A DNA stretch of 35,163 nucleotides from Anaerolineae bacterium (lineage in GTDB: Bacteria > Chloroflexota > Anaerolineae > JAAYZQ01): assembly GCA_016929795.1 (NCBI GenBank), contig JAFGIA010000116.1, positions 1 to 35,163 on the forward strand, read 5' to 3'. Made by a program: the position numbers and the translations under genes. Shown here piece after piece: positions 8,792-16,629 of this stretch; the first letter of the stretch is position 1; each line of letters opens with the position of its first letter. The notes under the pieces are model-generated. The model saw nothing but the letters and a program-made list of their open reading frames with translations, was not told where the DNA came from and searched no databases.

Positions 8792-10183
8792 ATGACCAAG
8801 CTACCCAAGATCGTGTGTATCGGCGCCGGCAGCGCCGTCTTTGGCCTGAGCAACCTGGCCACCATCGTCCGCAGCGAGCGGCTGCGGGGGGCCGAGATCG
8901 TGCTAGTCGATATCGACGCCGCCGGCCTGGACAAGATGACCCGCCTGGCGGGGCTGATGAACAAGTCGTGGGATGCGCAGATGAACATCTGGGGCACCAC
9001 CGAGCGCGAGGAGGCCCTGCCCGGCGCCGATTTTGTCGTCGCCTCGGTGCAGGTCGGCCCCCGCGAAGATGTCTGGGAGTTGGACTGGCAGATCCCGCTC
9101 AGGCATGGGGTGCGCCAGCCCTACGCCGAGAACAGCGGGCCCGGCGCCCTGGCCCACACCGCCCGCAATACGCCCCTGATCCTGGCCATCGCCCGCGACA
9201 TGGAGCGGCTGTGTCCCGATGCCTGGTTGCTGAACTTTACCAACCCCATGATCCGCCTGACCTGGGTGATCAAGCGCTACACCAAGATCAAAGTCGTGGG
9301 CCTGTGCCACCAGTTGTACTGGGCCTATGCCATGGCGGGCGCTGTGCTGGCCGACCGCTGGGGCCTGGTCTATCCCGACAACTTTCACGTCCACACCGAC
9401 TATGACAACGTGGCCAGCCTGATAGCCGGCATCATCCAGGGCTATGCCCATCTGGACATCAAGGCCGCCGGCCTGAACCACTTTTCCTGGGTGTACGACA
9501 TCCGCGACAAGGAAACCGGCGAGGACCTCTACCCCCTGCTGCGCGAGCGCTGGCTGGACGGCTACCGCCGCAGCTTTGAGCCGCTCAGCCGCGAGGTATT
9601 CGAGGTCTTTGGCCTGATGCCCACCGCTGGCGACGCCCACCTGTGCGAGTACCTGGCCTGGACGCACGATCCGGTCAAAAAGCCGTGGGAAAAGTACCAC
9701 CTGACCCCCCAGAACTGGAGCGGCAACCGCCGGCGCCGGGCCGACCGCTGGGCGCAGGTCGAGGCCCACCTCTCCGGCGTGAGGCCGGTGGACGAGCTGC
9801 GGCTGGCCATCAGCGAGGGGGTGCCCGAGATCGTGGAGGCCATCACCTGCAACAGCAACGAGTATCACCAGCAGCTCAACCTGCCCAACGACGGCCTGAT
9901 CCCCAACCTGCCCGCCGACGCCATCGTCGAGGTGCCGGGCCTCATCTCCGGGATGGGCATCCGCGGCCTGAACATGCCACCCCTGCCGGAGGGGATCGCC
10001 GAGCTGTGCCGCCGCGAGCTGGCCCTCAGCTCGATCACGGTCGATGCCTGCGTCCACGGCGACCGGCAGTTGGCCTTGCAGGCGCTGTTGCTGGACCCGA
10101 TGATTAACGACATCGACACGGCGCGGGCCATCCTGGACGATTTCCTGACGACCTTTGCCGAGTACCTGCCGCAGTTTGCGTGA
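8792..10183 (+). CDS. Glycoside hydrolase family 4 (NAD- and Mn-dependent alpha-glycosidase)
   Basis: This 463-residue cytoplasmic enzyme opens with an NAD-binding Rossmann motif (IVCIGAGSAVFG, residues 7-18) and D40 of VDID, which would bind the ribose. The GH4 metal ligands are visible as C172-H173 (VGLCHQ) and H230 (GLNHFSW), and NFTNPM is the substrate/cofactor strand. GH4 enzymes cleave glycosides by transient oxidation at C3 followed by elimination, so they tolerate unusual leaving groups and acidic sugars. The branch looks closer to the alpha-glucosidase/galacturonidase side than to 6-phospho-glucosidases, but the sugar cannot be fixed. Having GH4 and GH31 in one cluster suggests two related glycosides or anomers. 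GGGAGAG precedes the ATG. Confidence 0.9.
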   Translation: MTKLPKIVCIGAGSAVFGLSNLATIVRSERLRGAEIVLVDIDAAGLDKMTRLAGLMNKSWDAQMNIWGTTEREEALPGADFVVASVQVGPREDVWELDWQIPLRHGVRQPYAENSGPGALAHTARNTPLILAIARDMERLCPDAWLLNFTNPMIRLTWVIKRYTKIKVVGLCHQLYWAYAMAGAVLADRWGLVYPDNFHVHTDYDNVASLIAGIIQGYAHLDIKAAGLNHFSWVYDIRDKETGEDLYPLLRERWLDGYRRSFEPLSREVFEVFGLMPTAGDAHLCEYLAWTHDPVKKPWEKYHLTPQNWSGNRRRRADRWAQVEAHLSGVRPVDELRLAISEGVPEIVEAITCNSNEYHQQLNLPNDGLIPNLPADAIVEVPGLISGMGIRGLNMPPLPEGIAELCRRELALSSITVDACVHGDRQLALQALLLDPMINDIDTARAILDDFLTTFAEYLPQFA

Positions 10184-10227
10184 GGGGGGGGGGATTGGAT
10201 ATTGGTGTAGGGGCGAGATAGGGCGTG

Positions 10228-11550
10228 ATGCCAGCCTTTAGCCTACCCTACGGCCAGGCAAGCCTGACCTGCCACCTACCTGACGGCCTGGCGGTCGAGG
10301 TCGTCGAGCCGCCGCGCGTGGCGGCCGCGGCCGATCCGCTGGCCGTGGTGGAGGCGGCGCTGGACGCGCCGCTGGGAGGCGTGCGCCTGGCCGATCTTGG
10401 ATCGGCCGCCGGCCGGCGTGGGGTGCGTTCGGCCGCCATCGCCATCAACGACAAGACGCGGCCCGTGCCCCACGATCACCTGCTGCCGCCCCTGCTGCGC
10501 CGCCTGGAGGCCCTGGGCCTGCCCCCGGTGGCGATCACACTGCTCATCGCCGCCGGCGCCCACCCACCCATGCCCCCCGCCGAGTTCACCCGCGTCATCC
10601 CGGCGGAGGTGCTGGTCCGCCACCCTATCCTCTGCCACAACGCCGACGACGCGGCCAACCTGGCCCACCTGGGCACCACCTCGCGGGGCACGCCGGTCTG
10701 GGTCAACCGCCGCTTCCTGGACGCCGACCTGCGCCTGGTTGTGGGCAACGTCGAGCCGCACCAGTTCCAGGGCTTTTCGGGTGGGGTCAAAAGTGCGGCC
10801 ATCGGCCTGGCCGGGCGCGAGACCATCAACCACAACCACGCCCACATGATCGACCCTCGCGCCCGGCTGGGATCGTACGCCGGCAACCCGGCCCGCCAGG
10901 ACGTGGAAGAGATCGGGGCGCTGATCGGCGTCCATTTCGCCCTGAACGCCGTGCTCGACGGCCAGAAGCGGATCGTGCACGCCGTCGCCGGCGAGCCGCG
11001 GGCGGTGATGGAGGCAGCCATCCCTCTCAGCCGCCGGGTCAGCCAGGCGCCGGTGGCCGCCCCCTTTGACCTGGTGATCGCCTCAGCGGGCGGGCACCCC
11101 AAGGACCTGAACCTCTACCAGGCGCAAAAGGCGCTGGCCCACGCCGCGCTCGTCAGCCGCGACGGCGGGACGGTGATCGTCGTCGCCGCCTGCCCCGAGG
11201 GAGCCGGCAGCCGCAGCTACGAGGCCTGGATGGAGGGGATGGGCTCTTACCAGGAGGTGTTTGCCCGCTTCGAGCAGGAGGGATTCCGCGTCGGGCCGCA
11301 CAAGGCGGTCCAGATCGCCCGCGACGCCGCCCGGCTGCGGACCATCCTCGTGTCCTCGATGACGCCCGCGTTGGTGCGGCGGCTGCTGCTCACGCCGGCG
11401 GCCAGCGTCGATGAGGCCCTCGAGTTGGCGTTGCCCGATTTGCCAGACGGTGCGCGAGTGGCTATAATGCCCAGGGCATCGTCGACGATTCCGCATATCG
11501 GCCAGTCTGGACAAAATGGAACAGCACATCATGCCCAACGAACACCTTGA
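10228..11550 (+). CDS. LarA-type nickel-pincer 2-hydroxyacid racemase/epimerase
   Basis: This is a protein of about 440 residues in the lactate racemase family (DUF2088). H112 (AGAHPP), H178 and K188 (EPHQFQGFSGGVKSAAIG) and H204 (INHNHAH) keep exactly the spacing of the Lactobacillus LarA residues H108, H174, K184 and H200. The lysine that carries the pincer nucleotide is therefore present. The DKTRP motif of the N-terminal domain is at about residue 74. Members of this family invert 2-hydroxyacids other than lactate, including malate, phenyllactate and gluconate-type acids. In this cluster the acid made by the AOR is a plausible substrate. The pincer-making genes larB, larC and larE are not in the window. 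GTG 10225 is an equally possible start, and the Shine-Dalgarno is weak. Confidence 0.9.
   Translation: MPAFSLPYGQASLTCHLPDGLAVEVVEPPRVAAAADPLAVVEAALDAPLGGVRLADLGSAAGRRGVRSAAIAINDKTRPVPHDHLLPPLLRRLEALGLPPVAITLLIAAGAHPPMPPAEFTRVIPAEVLVRHPILCHNADDAANLAHLGTTSRGTPVWVNRRFLDADLRLVVGNVEPHQFQGFSGGVKSAAIGLAGRETINHNHAHMIDPRARLGSYAGNPARQDVEEIGALIGVHFALNAVLDGQKRIVHAVAGEPRAVMEAAIPLSRRVSQAPVAAPFDLVIASAGGHPKDLNLYQAQKALAHAALVSRDGGTVIVVAACPEGAGSRSYEAWMEGMGSYQEVFARFEQEGFRVGPHKAVQIARDAARLRTILVSSMTPALVRRLLLTPAASVDEALELALPDLPDGARVAIMPRASSTIPHIGQSGQNGTAHHAQRTP
11440..11468 (+). promoter_or_regulatory. Internal sigma-70-like promoter inside the larA-like gene
   Basis: TTGCCA (11440-11445) and TATAAT (11463-11468) are separated by 17 nt. 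Transcription would start near 11475, about 40 nt before the NagB-like start. It would give the NagB-like, MFS and threonine-synthase-like genes their own transcript. Confidence 0.55.
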
Positions 11551-12394
11551 CGACATCCTGTCCATCCCCGCCGACGAGCTGCCACGCCGCAGCAAGGTTC
11601 GCCTGGAGATCCTGCCCGACCTGGAGGCCCTCTACGACCATTTTGCGCACAGCATCGCCGCCGAGATCGCCAGCCGCAACGCTGCTGGCCAGTCGACGCG
11701 CTTCATCCTGCCCGTCGGCCCGGTGGACCATTACCCGCGCCTGGTCGAAATGTGTAACCAGGAGCGGATCAGCTGGCGAACCGTCCACGCCTTCCATATG
11801 GACGACTACCTGGACTGGCAGGGCCGCTCCCTGCCCCTGGACCATCCCCTCAGCTTTGAGGGCTACATGCGGCGCACCGTCTACGACCGCCTCGATCCCG
11901 CGCTGCGCATCCCAGAGGAGCAGATCCACTTTCCCGACCCGCGCCACCTGGACCGCATCAGCCAGCGCATCGCCGAGGTGGGTGGGGTGGACACCTGCTA
12001 CGGCGGCGTCGGCTACCACGGCCACCTGGCCTTCAACGAGCCGCCGGTTTCGCGCTGGTTCAAGCTCACGCCCGCCGAGTTCCGCGCTTCGGTCACGCGC
12101 ATCGTGGCCCTGGCTCCCGAGACGGTGGTCATGAACAGCATTCGCGCCACCGGCGGCAACCCGGCAGCCCTGCCGCCACTGGCCGTGACCCTCGGCCTGG
12201 CCGACATCCTGGCCGCCCGTCGCCTGCGCCTCTACTGCCAGGGCGGCGCCTGGCAGCGCACCGTGCTGCGCATCGCCCTGCTGGGCGACGAGGACGTGGA
12301 CTATCCAGTGACGCTAGCCCAGGGCCACCCGGATTACGTGATCGTCACCACCCGCGACACCGCCCAGCCACCTGTGCCGGGCATTGCCGCGTGA
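11516..12394 (+). CDS. NagB-fold sugar isomerase/deaminase-like protein with altered active site
   Basis: This 292-residue protein has the glucosamine-6-phosphate deaminase/6-phosphogluconolactonase fold. FHMDDY (D96/D97) matches the NagB FNMDEY segment, and GVGYHGHLAFNEP (residues 164-176) matches GVGxDGHIAFNEP. The aspartate that opens the ring (D141 in E. coli NagB) is H168 here, while H170 and E175 match H143 and E148. The phosphate-site run SRTRxK after FNEP is not conserved and reads VSRWFK. It should bind a related but different sugar, and an aldose-ketose isomerase without deamination is possible. The gene overlaps the larA-like end by 35 nt. ATG 11531 is a possible alternative start. 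Neither start has a clear Shine-Dalgarno. Confidence 0.8.
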   Translation: MEQHIMPNEHLDDILSIPADELPRRSKVRLEILPDLEALYDHFAHSIAAEIASRNAAGQSTRFILPVGPVDHYPRLVEMCNQERISWRTVHAFHMDDYLDWQGRSLPLDHPLSFEGYMRRTVYDRLDPALRIPEEQIHFPDPRHLDRISQRIAEVGGVDTCYGGVGYHGHLAFNEPPVSRWFKLTPAEFRASVTRIVALAPETVVMNSIRATGGNPAALPPLAVTLGLADILAARRLRLYCQGGAWQRTVLRIALLGDEDVDYPVTLAQGHPDYVIVTTRDTAQPPVPGIAA

Positions 12395-12425
12395 TAGGTT
12401 GGTTCAACAAGAAAGAAGTCAATCC

Positions 12426-13757
12426 ATGCCAGAAAAACCTATGCCAGGACCGGCCGCCGACGTGCGCCGGGGCCGCTGGCGCACGTTGAGCGCCCTGGCC
12501 TCCGGCTATTTCATCGACCAGGGCGAGGGCCAGGCCATGTCGGTCCTCTTTCCCGCCATCCGCGACGCGCTGAACTTTGGGTACAGCGGCCTGGGGCAGA
12601 TCGCCGGCTGGCGCAACTTGCTCCAGGCACTAAGCGCACCCCTCTGGGGCTTTGTGGCCGACCGCACCAGTCGCAAGTGGGTCATCGTTTTCGGCACCGG
12701 GCTGTGGGGCCTGTGGACCCTGGCCTGCGGATTCGTGACCAGCTACGAGCAACTGTTCTGGATGCGTATCATCGCCGGACTGGGGTTGGGTTGCCTGCTG
12801 CCGCCGACCTTTTCGATCATCAGCGACCTGTTCGGCCCGGAAGAGCGGGGGCGGGCCAACGGCTTTCTCGGCTCGGCCGGATTCGTGGGTGTGATCGTCA
12901 GCGTGGTCGTGTTGGGCTGGATGCTGGGCGCGCCCGGCCTGGGTTGGCGCTGGGGATTCTACGTGCTGGGCGGCGCCAGCGTCCTCTCGGGCGTGATCAT
13001 TGCCATTTTCGTCAAGGAGCCGCCGCGCGGCGCCGCCGAGCCCGAGTTGGCGGGCAGCATCACCGAGGCCGACGCGCTGCGCTTTCGCATCAAGCCCGCC
13101 GATGTCAAAGAGATCCTACACATCCCGACCATGTGGGTGACGTTCGTCCAGGGCATTTTCGGCGTCACACCCTGGGTGGTCATGGGCGCCTATTTCGTCA
13201 CCTGGCTGGTGGACGAGCGGAGCATCCCCCAGGGCCGGGCACCGATGGTTTTTGCCGTGATCCTCATCGGCCAGGCGATTGCCCAGTTCGTCGGCGGGCT
13301 GGTGGCCGACTGGGCCCACCGCCGCAGCCCGCTGCGCGGGCGTATCGTCGTCTCCCAGGTCTCGATCCTCAACGGCGTGTGGATGACGGCCGTGCTGTTC
13401 AGCGTGTCGTTGGAATTCGTGCCGCTGGTCGTCTTTGGCTTGCTGACGGGCAGCATGATCGGCTGGGCGGGCAAGGGCGGGCGCGACCCCATCCTGCAAT
13501 CAGTCCTCCGCCCCGAGCTGCGCAGCACCGCCTGGGCCATGATCGCCGCCGTCGAGGGTGGCCTGTCGGCCCTGTCAGCCTTTCTGGCCGGCTGGCTGGC
13601 CGAGACCTATGGCCTGCAAACCGCAATGCTGATCTGTGTGCCCGCCTCGTGGCTTCTGCTGTTTCTGTGCTGGTTCGGCTATTATGTCACCTATCCCAGG
13701 GACGAGGCCCGCCTGCGCGCAGCGATGGCCGACCGCCGCCAGCAACTCGGCGGCTGA
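12426..13757 (+). CDS. MFS transporter (organic anion/sugar-phosphate carrier-like)
   Basis: This major facilitator has 443 residues and twelve predicted helices. The loop 2-3 signature GFVADRTSRKWVI (about residues 76-88) and the loop after helix 4 (FGPEERGRANGF) are clear. A second repeat begins around residue 235 after a charged central loop. The type resembles the anion:cation symporter/spinster-like branch rather than hexose carriers. It could export the acid formed by the cluster or import its precursor, and the direction cannot be told. The ATG at 12426 is preferred because the frame upstream overlaps the NagB-like end and the protein would otherwise gain an atypical polar tail. The gap to the previous stop is 31 nt. 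Confidence 0.9.
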   Translation: MPEKPMPGPAADVRRGRWRTLSALASGYFIDQGEGQAMSVLFPAIRDALNFGYSGLGQIAGWRNLLQALSAPLWGFVADRTSRKWVIVFGTGLWGLWTLACGFVTSYEQLFWMRIIAGLGLGCLLPPTFSIISDLFGPEERGRANGFLGSAGFVGVIVSVVVLGWMLGAPGLGWRWGFYVLGGASVLSGVIIAIFVKEPPRGAAEPELAGSITEADALRFRIKPADVKEILHIPTMWVTFVQGIFGVTPWVVMGAYFVTWLVDERSIPQGRAPMVFAVILIGQAIAQFVGGLVADWAHRRSPLRGRIVVSQVSILNGVWMTAVLFSVSLEFVPLVVFGLLTGSMIGWAGKGGRDPILQSVLRPELRSTAWAMIAAVEGGLSALSAFLAGWLAETYGLQTAMLICVPASWLLLFLCWFGYYVTYPRDEARLRAAMADRRQQLGG

Positions 13758-13792
13758 CTTGGCACAACCCAAAACCGACAAAGGAGTGAATC

Positions 13793-14959
13793 GTGAGCTT
13801 TTTAACCCATCTGGAATGTGGCCTTTGTGGCAGGGTCCAAGACGCCGACCGGCTATGGAACCTCTGCCCCGAGTGTGGCAAACCGCTGCTGGCCCGCTAC
13901 GATCTGGTGGCGGCCCGCCAGGCCCTCAGGCGCGAGGGAATCGCCGGGCGGGAATCCACCCTGTGGCGCTACCGGGAGCTGCTCCCGGTGCGCGACGACC
14001 GCTTTGTGCTCTGCCTGGGCGAGGGCTGGACGCCGCTGGTCCACGCCCGGCGGCTGGGCCAGGCCGTGGGCTTTGAGCGGCTGTATATCAAGGACGAAGG
14101 GCTGAACCCCACCGCGTCGTTCAAAGCGCGGGGATTGGGCGTAGCCATGTCGCGGGCCTACGAACTGGGCGTCGAGGCAGTGTCGATCCCGTCGGCGGGC
14201 AACGCCGCCGGGGCCATGAGCGCCTACGCGGCCCTGGCCGGCATGGAGGCCCACGTCTTTATGCCCCAGGATGTACCGCCCCTGTTCGTGGCCGAGTGCC
14301 GCGCCCTGGGCGCCGAGGTGACCCTCATCGACGGCTTGATCACCGACTGCGGCCGGGTCGCCGCCGAGGGTGTGCGCCGCTTTGGCCGCTTTGACGTATC
14401 CACCCTCAAGGAACCCTACCGCATCGAGGGCAAAAAGACGATGGGCTACGAATTGGCCGAGCAGATGGGCTGGACGTTACCCGACGTGATCATCTATCCC
14501 ACCGGCGGCGGCACTGGCCTGATCGGCATGTGGAAGGCGTTCGACGAAATGGAACAGTTGGGCTGGATCGGCGCAGAGCGGCCGCGCATGGTCACCGTCC
14601 AATCGGAGGGCTGCGCGCCGATGGTCCGCGCCTTTCACGAGGGCCAGGAGTTTGCCACGCTGTGGGAGGGCGCGGCCACCCTGGCCGACGGGCTGCGTGT
14701 GCCGGCGGCGGTGGGTGATTTTCTGATCCTCCGCGCCCTGCGCGCAAGCAACGGCACCGCCGTAGCCGTGGCCGACGGGGAGATGATCGACGCCGCCAAC
14801 CTCATTGGGCGCACACAGGGCATCTTTGCCTGTCCCGAGGGCGGCGCGACGCTGGCCGCCTTCCACCACCTGCGGAGCCAGGGCTGGATCGACGACGACG
14901 AGACCGTGGTCCTCTTCAACACCGGTAGCGGGCTCAAGTATGCTCACCTGTGGATGTAA
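13793..14959 (+). CDS. Threonine-synthase-like PLP enzyme (fold type II) with zinc-ribbon N-terminus
   Basis: This 388-residue protein has an N-terminal four-cysteine zinc ribbon (C9, C12, C25, C28). The PLP lysine is K111 in NPTASFKARG, and the phosphate-binding loop is PTGGGTGLIGM at about residues 236-246. This layout is that of archaeal/actinobacterial-type threonine synthases, which make threonine from O-phosphohomoserine. Cysteate synthase of methanogens is a paralogue with the same layout and uses phosphoserine and sulfite. Its location at the end of a catabolic cluster, with no homoserine kinase or dehydrogenase nearby, leaves the substrate open. Start GTG 13793 is supported by AAAGGAG at 13780-13786. 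Confidence 0.85.
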   Translation: MSFLTHLECGLCGRVQDADRLWNLCPECGKPLLARYDLVAARQALRREGIAGRESTLWRYRELLPVRDDRFVLCLGEGWTPLVHARRLGQAVGFERLYIKDEGLNPTASFKARGLGVAMSRAYELGVEAVSIPSAGNAAGAMSAYAALAGMEAHVFMPQDVPPLFVAECRALGAEVTLIDGLITDCGRVAAEGVRRFGRFDVSTLKEPYRIEGKKTMGYELAEQMGWTLPDVIIYPTGGGTGLIGMWKAFDEMEQLGWIGAERPRMVTVQSEGCAPMVRAFHEGQEFATLWEGAATLADGLRVPAAVGDFLILRALRASNGTAVAVADGEMIDAANLIGRTQGIFACPEGGATLAAFHHLRSQGWIDDDETVVLFNTGSGLKYAHLWM

Positions 14960-14988
14960 AGAGGCGGCACAAAATACGCGTCTTGTAA

Positions 14989-15017
14989 CTACACAGCCAG
15001 TGCTACTGGCTGTGTAG
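14989..15017 (+). terminator. Perfect 12-bp hairpin ending the catabolic cluster
   Basis: CTACACAGCCAG (14989-15000) and its exact complement (15006-15017) enclose a 5-nt loop, 30 nt after the last stop. The following sequence is A-rich with only a short TTTT at 15029, so intrinsic termination may be incomplete. It separates the cluster from the promoter of the sigma-factor operon. Confidence 0.6.
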
Positions 15018-15035
15018 ACCAATACAACTTTTGCA

Positions 15036-15064
15036 TTGACAGAAGCGCACGTTTGTGGTATCCT
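15036..15064 (+). promoter_or_regulatory. Sigma-70-like promoter of the ECF sigma operon
   Basis: TTGACA (15036-15041), 17 nt, then TATCCT (15059-15064). The start would be near 15071, giving a leader of about 110 nt before the ATG at 15182. Confidence 0.7.
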
Positions 15065-15091
15065 TTCCTCAGGGAGAAGGACGGCATCCAC

Positions 15092-15154
15092 GAGGCAAAG
15101 CAGCCTCTCACGGTCATGGATCCGGCCGAGTCAAACCAGAACTCGGGCCGGGAT
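15092..15154 (+). promoter_or_regulatory. Structured 5' leader of the ECF sigma operon
   Basis: There are two hairpins. GAGGC/GCCTC (15092-15096 with 15103-15107) has a 6-nt loop. A 12-bp stem (15120-15131 with 15141-15154, two bulged Gs) has a 9-nt loop. I do not recognise a known riboswitch class. It may control translation of the sigma gene or be a protein-binding leader. Confidence 0.35.
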
Positions 15155-15181
15155 GATGGCGGGTGAACGTTCTGAGGGCTT

Positions 15182-15820
15182 ATGAAGTTACTTAATGTGA
15201 AGGATAAGAATTGTGGAGAGGATGTGCTGATCGGCCTCGATACAGAGGCGCTGCTACAGCGTTGCCAGCGCGGTGACCGGTTGGCAGTAGAAGCACTGAT
15301 CCTTCGCCATCAAAACTATGTCTACCGTCTGTGCTTTCTTGTGATGCGCAATGAGCAAGACGCAGAAGACATGACGCAGGAAACATTTATTCGCGCTTTT
15401 CGCGCCTTGCCCAGGTTCGAGGTGCGTGAGGGCAAGAACTTTGAGGGGTGGCTGTATCGGATTGCGGTCAACGCCTGCCGATCGCGGATGCGGCGCAAGT
15501 GGTATCAGGTGCTGCCATGGCCCGAGCCGGCGCCGACGATCGCCGGCGAGCCAGAAGAGCAGCCGGACCGTGTGTTGATGCAGGGTGAAGCGCGACAGGA
15601 GATGCTGTCGGCGATCGATTCATTAGGCGAGAAGCACCGCCTCGTCGTGATCCTGCGCTACTATGCCGGGCTGTCGAATGAAGAGATCGCAGAGGTGTTG
15701 AGCATCCCGTCAGGCACAGTGCGTTCGCGGCTTCACATGGCACGCAAGCGGTTGAAAAAAGTGCTAAAGGAACGTGAAAAGAGGTCCGATTTGACCCTGT
15801 CCCGAGGAGTGGCGGCGTGA
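15182..15820 (+). CDS. ECF-type RNA polymerase sigma factor (RpoE-like)
   Basis: This 212-residue protein contains only sigma region 2 (about residues 30-95, with the DAEDMTQETFIRAF core-binding helix) and region 4 (about 140-195, with the helix-turn-helix GLSNEEIAEVLSIPSGTVRSR). The two are joined by a linker rich in proline and acidic residues. It would direct polymerase to its own regulon until bound by the anti-sigma factor encoded next. The arginine-rich IAVNACRSRMRRKW marks the end of region 2. The stop overlaps the anti-sigma GTG as GTGA, so the pair is translationally coupled. The start ATG has only a weak GAGGG upstream. The inducing signal is unknown. Confidence 0.93.
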   Translation: MKLLNVKDKNCGEDVLIGLDTEALLQRCQRGDRLAVEALILRHQNYVYRLCFLVMRNEQDAEDMTQETFIRAFRALPRFEVREGKNFEGWLYRIAVNACRSRMRRKWYQVLPWPEPAPTIAGEPEEQPDRVLMQGEARQEMLSAIDSLGEKHRLVVILRYYAGLSNEEIAEVLSIPSGTVRSRLHMARKRLKKVLKEREKRSDLTLSRGVAA

Positions 15821-16629
15821 ACTGCCAGGGTGCCAGCTTATTGCTGGACGATTATCGTGAGGGCACATTGAGCCAGCGCGAGGCCCATTCGCTGGAATTG
15901 CACCTGGCATCGTGTCCACGTTGTGCCGCTGACCTGCACCTCCAGCCAGCGCTCGATCGCGATGTGCGACGCACCCTGGCCGCTTCTGTACAGAGCCTCA
16001 CCCTGACACCCGAAATGAGCGCTCAGATTGTATGCGCGGCGGAGGATAGCCTGCGCAAAGGACGCCGCACACGCCGGGTGCTGCGTGCTGTGCAATCGGC
16101 AGTCATGGTGGTAGGCCTTGCCTTTTTGTGCGTGGGACTCTACTTTCTGGCAGGTGGGAATCCACGTGCTTCCGGCACGCCGCTCGTCTCGCAGCTCCCG
16201 GCCAGCAGCCTGCCTTTCTCCAGCAGCCATGATTCAGTCATCGCTCCTCAGGGCCGCTCGCCTTCCCCACTCCCCGAACCGGCTGATCAGACGCTGCCGA
16301 GTGCCAGCCTGGTGTTCGAACCGTGGGTCATGCACCCAAACGATCCGTATACCATGACCCTCTTTTTCCAGAGCGACCAGGCCGTGGAAATCGATTCACT
16401 GCGCGTGGAGCTCGACGTCGACGGGCCTACCGGCTACTACCGATTCGACCTGGAGGTCGAGGGCCCTCTGCCTGGGCGTGGCGTCTCGATCTTGCGCGTA
16501 ACCCCTGACGTGCTCGAAAAGCGGTGCCAGGAGCAGTACCTGATCTCGGCTAACGAGGTCTTTCGGGATGAAGGCACGTACAACGTGCGCATGACACTGT
16601 CGGATGCGGTGACCTTGCCCTCGCGCTAA
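15817..16629 (+). CDS. Membrane anti-sigma factor with zinc-finger (zf-HC2) domain
   Basis: This 270-residue single-pass protein carries the ZAS zinc motif of anti-sigma factors in its cytoplasmic N-terminus: H29-x3-C33-x2-C36, with C3 as a possible fourth ligand. One membrane helix lies at about residues 92-112, after an arginine-rich stop (RKGRRTRRVLR). The external part has a proline/serine-rich linker (about 115-160) and a beta-rich domain to the end, which probably senses the envelope signal. It overlaps the sigma gene by 4 nt, and its TAA overlaps the next ATG by one base (TAATG). Confidence 0.88.
   Translation: MNCQGASLLLDDYREGTLSQREAHSLELHLASCPRCAADLHLQPALDRDVRRTLAASVQSLTLTPEMSAQIVCAAEDSLRKGRRTRRVLRAVQSAVMVVGLAFLCVGLYFLAGGNPRASGTPLVSQLPASSLPFSSSHDSVIAPQGRSPSPLPEPADQTLPSASLVFEPWVMHPNDPYTMTLFFQSDQAVEIDSLRVELDVDGPTGYYRFDLEVEGPLPGRGVSILRVTPDVLEKRCQEQYLISANEVFRDEGTYNVRMTLSDAVTLPSR

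Noticed and set aside
15092..15154. Known riboswitch (c-di-GMP, TPP, cobalamin) upstream of the sigma gene
   Set aside because: None of the consensus boxes I remember for these classes is present. Kept only as a structured leader.
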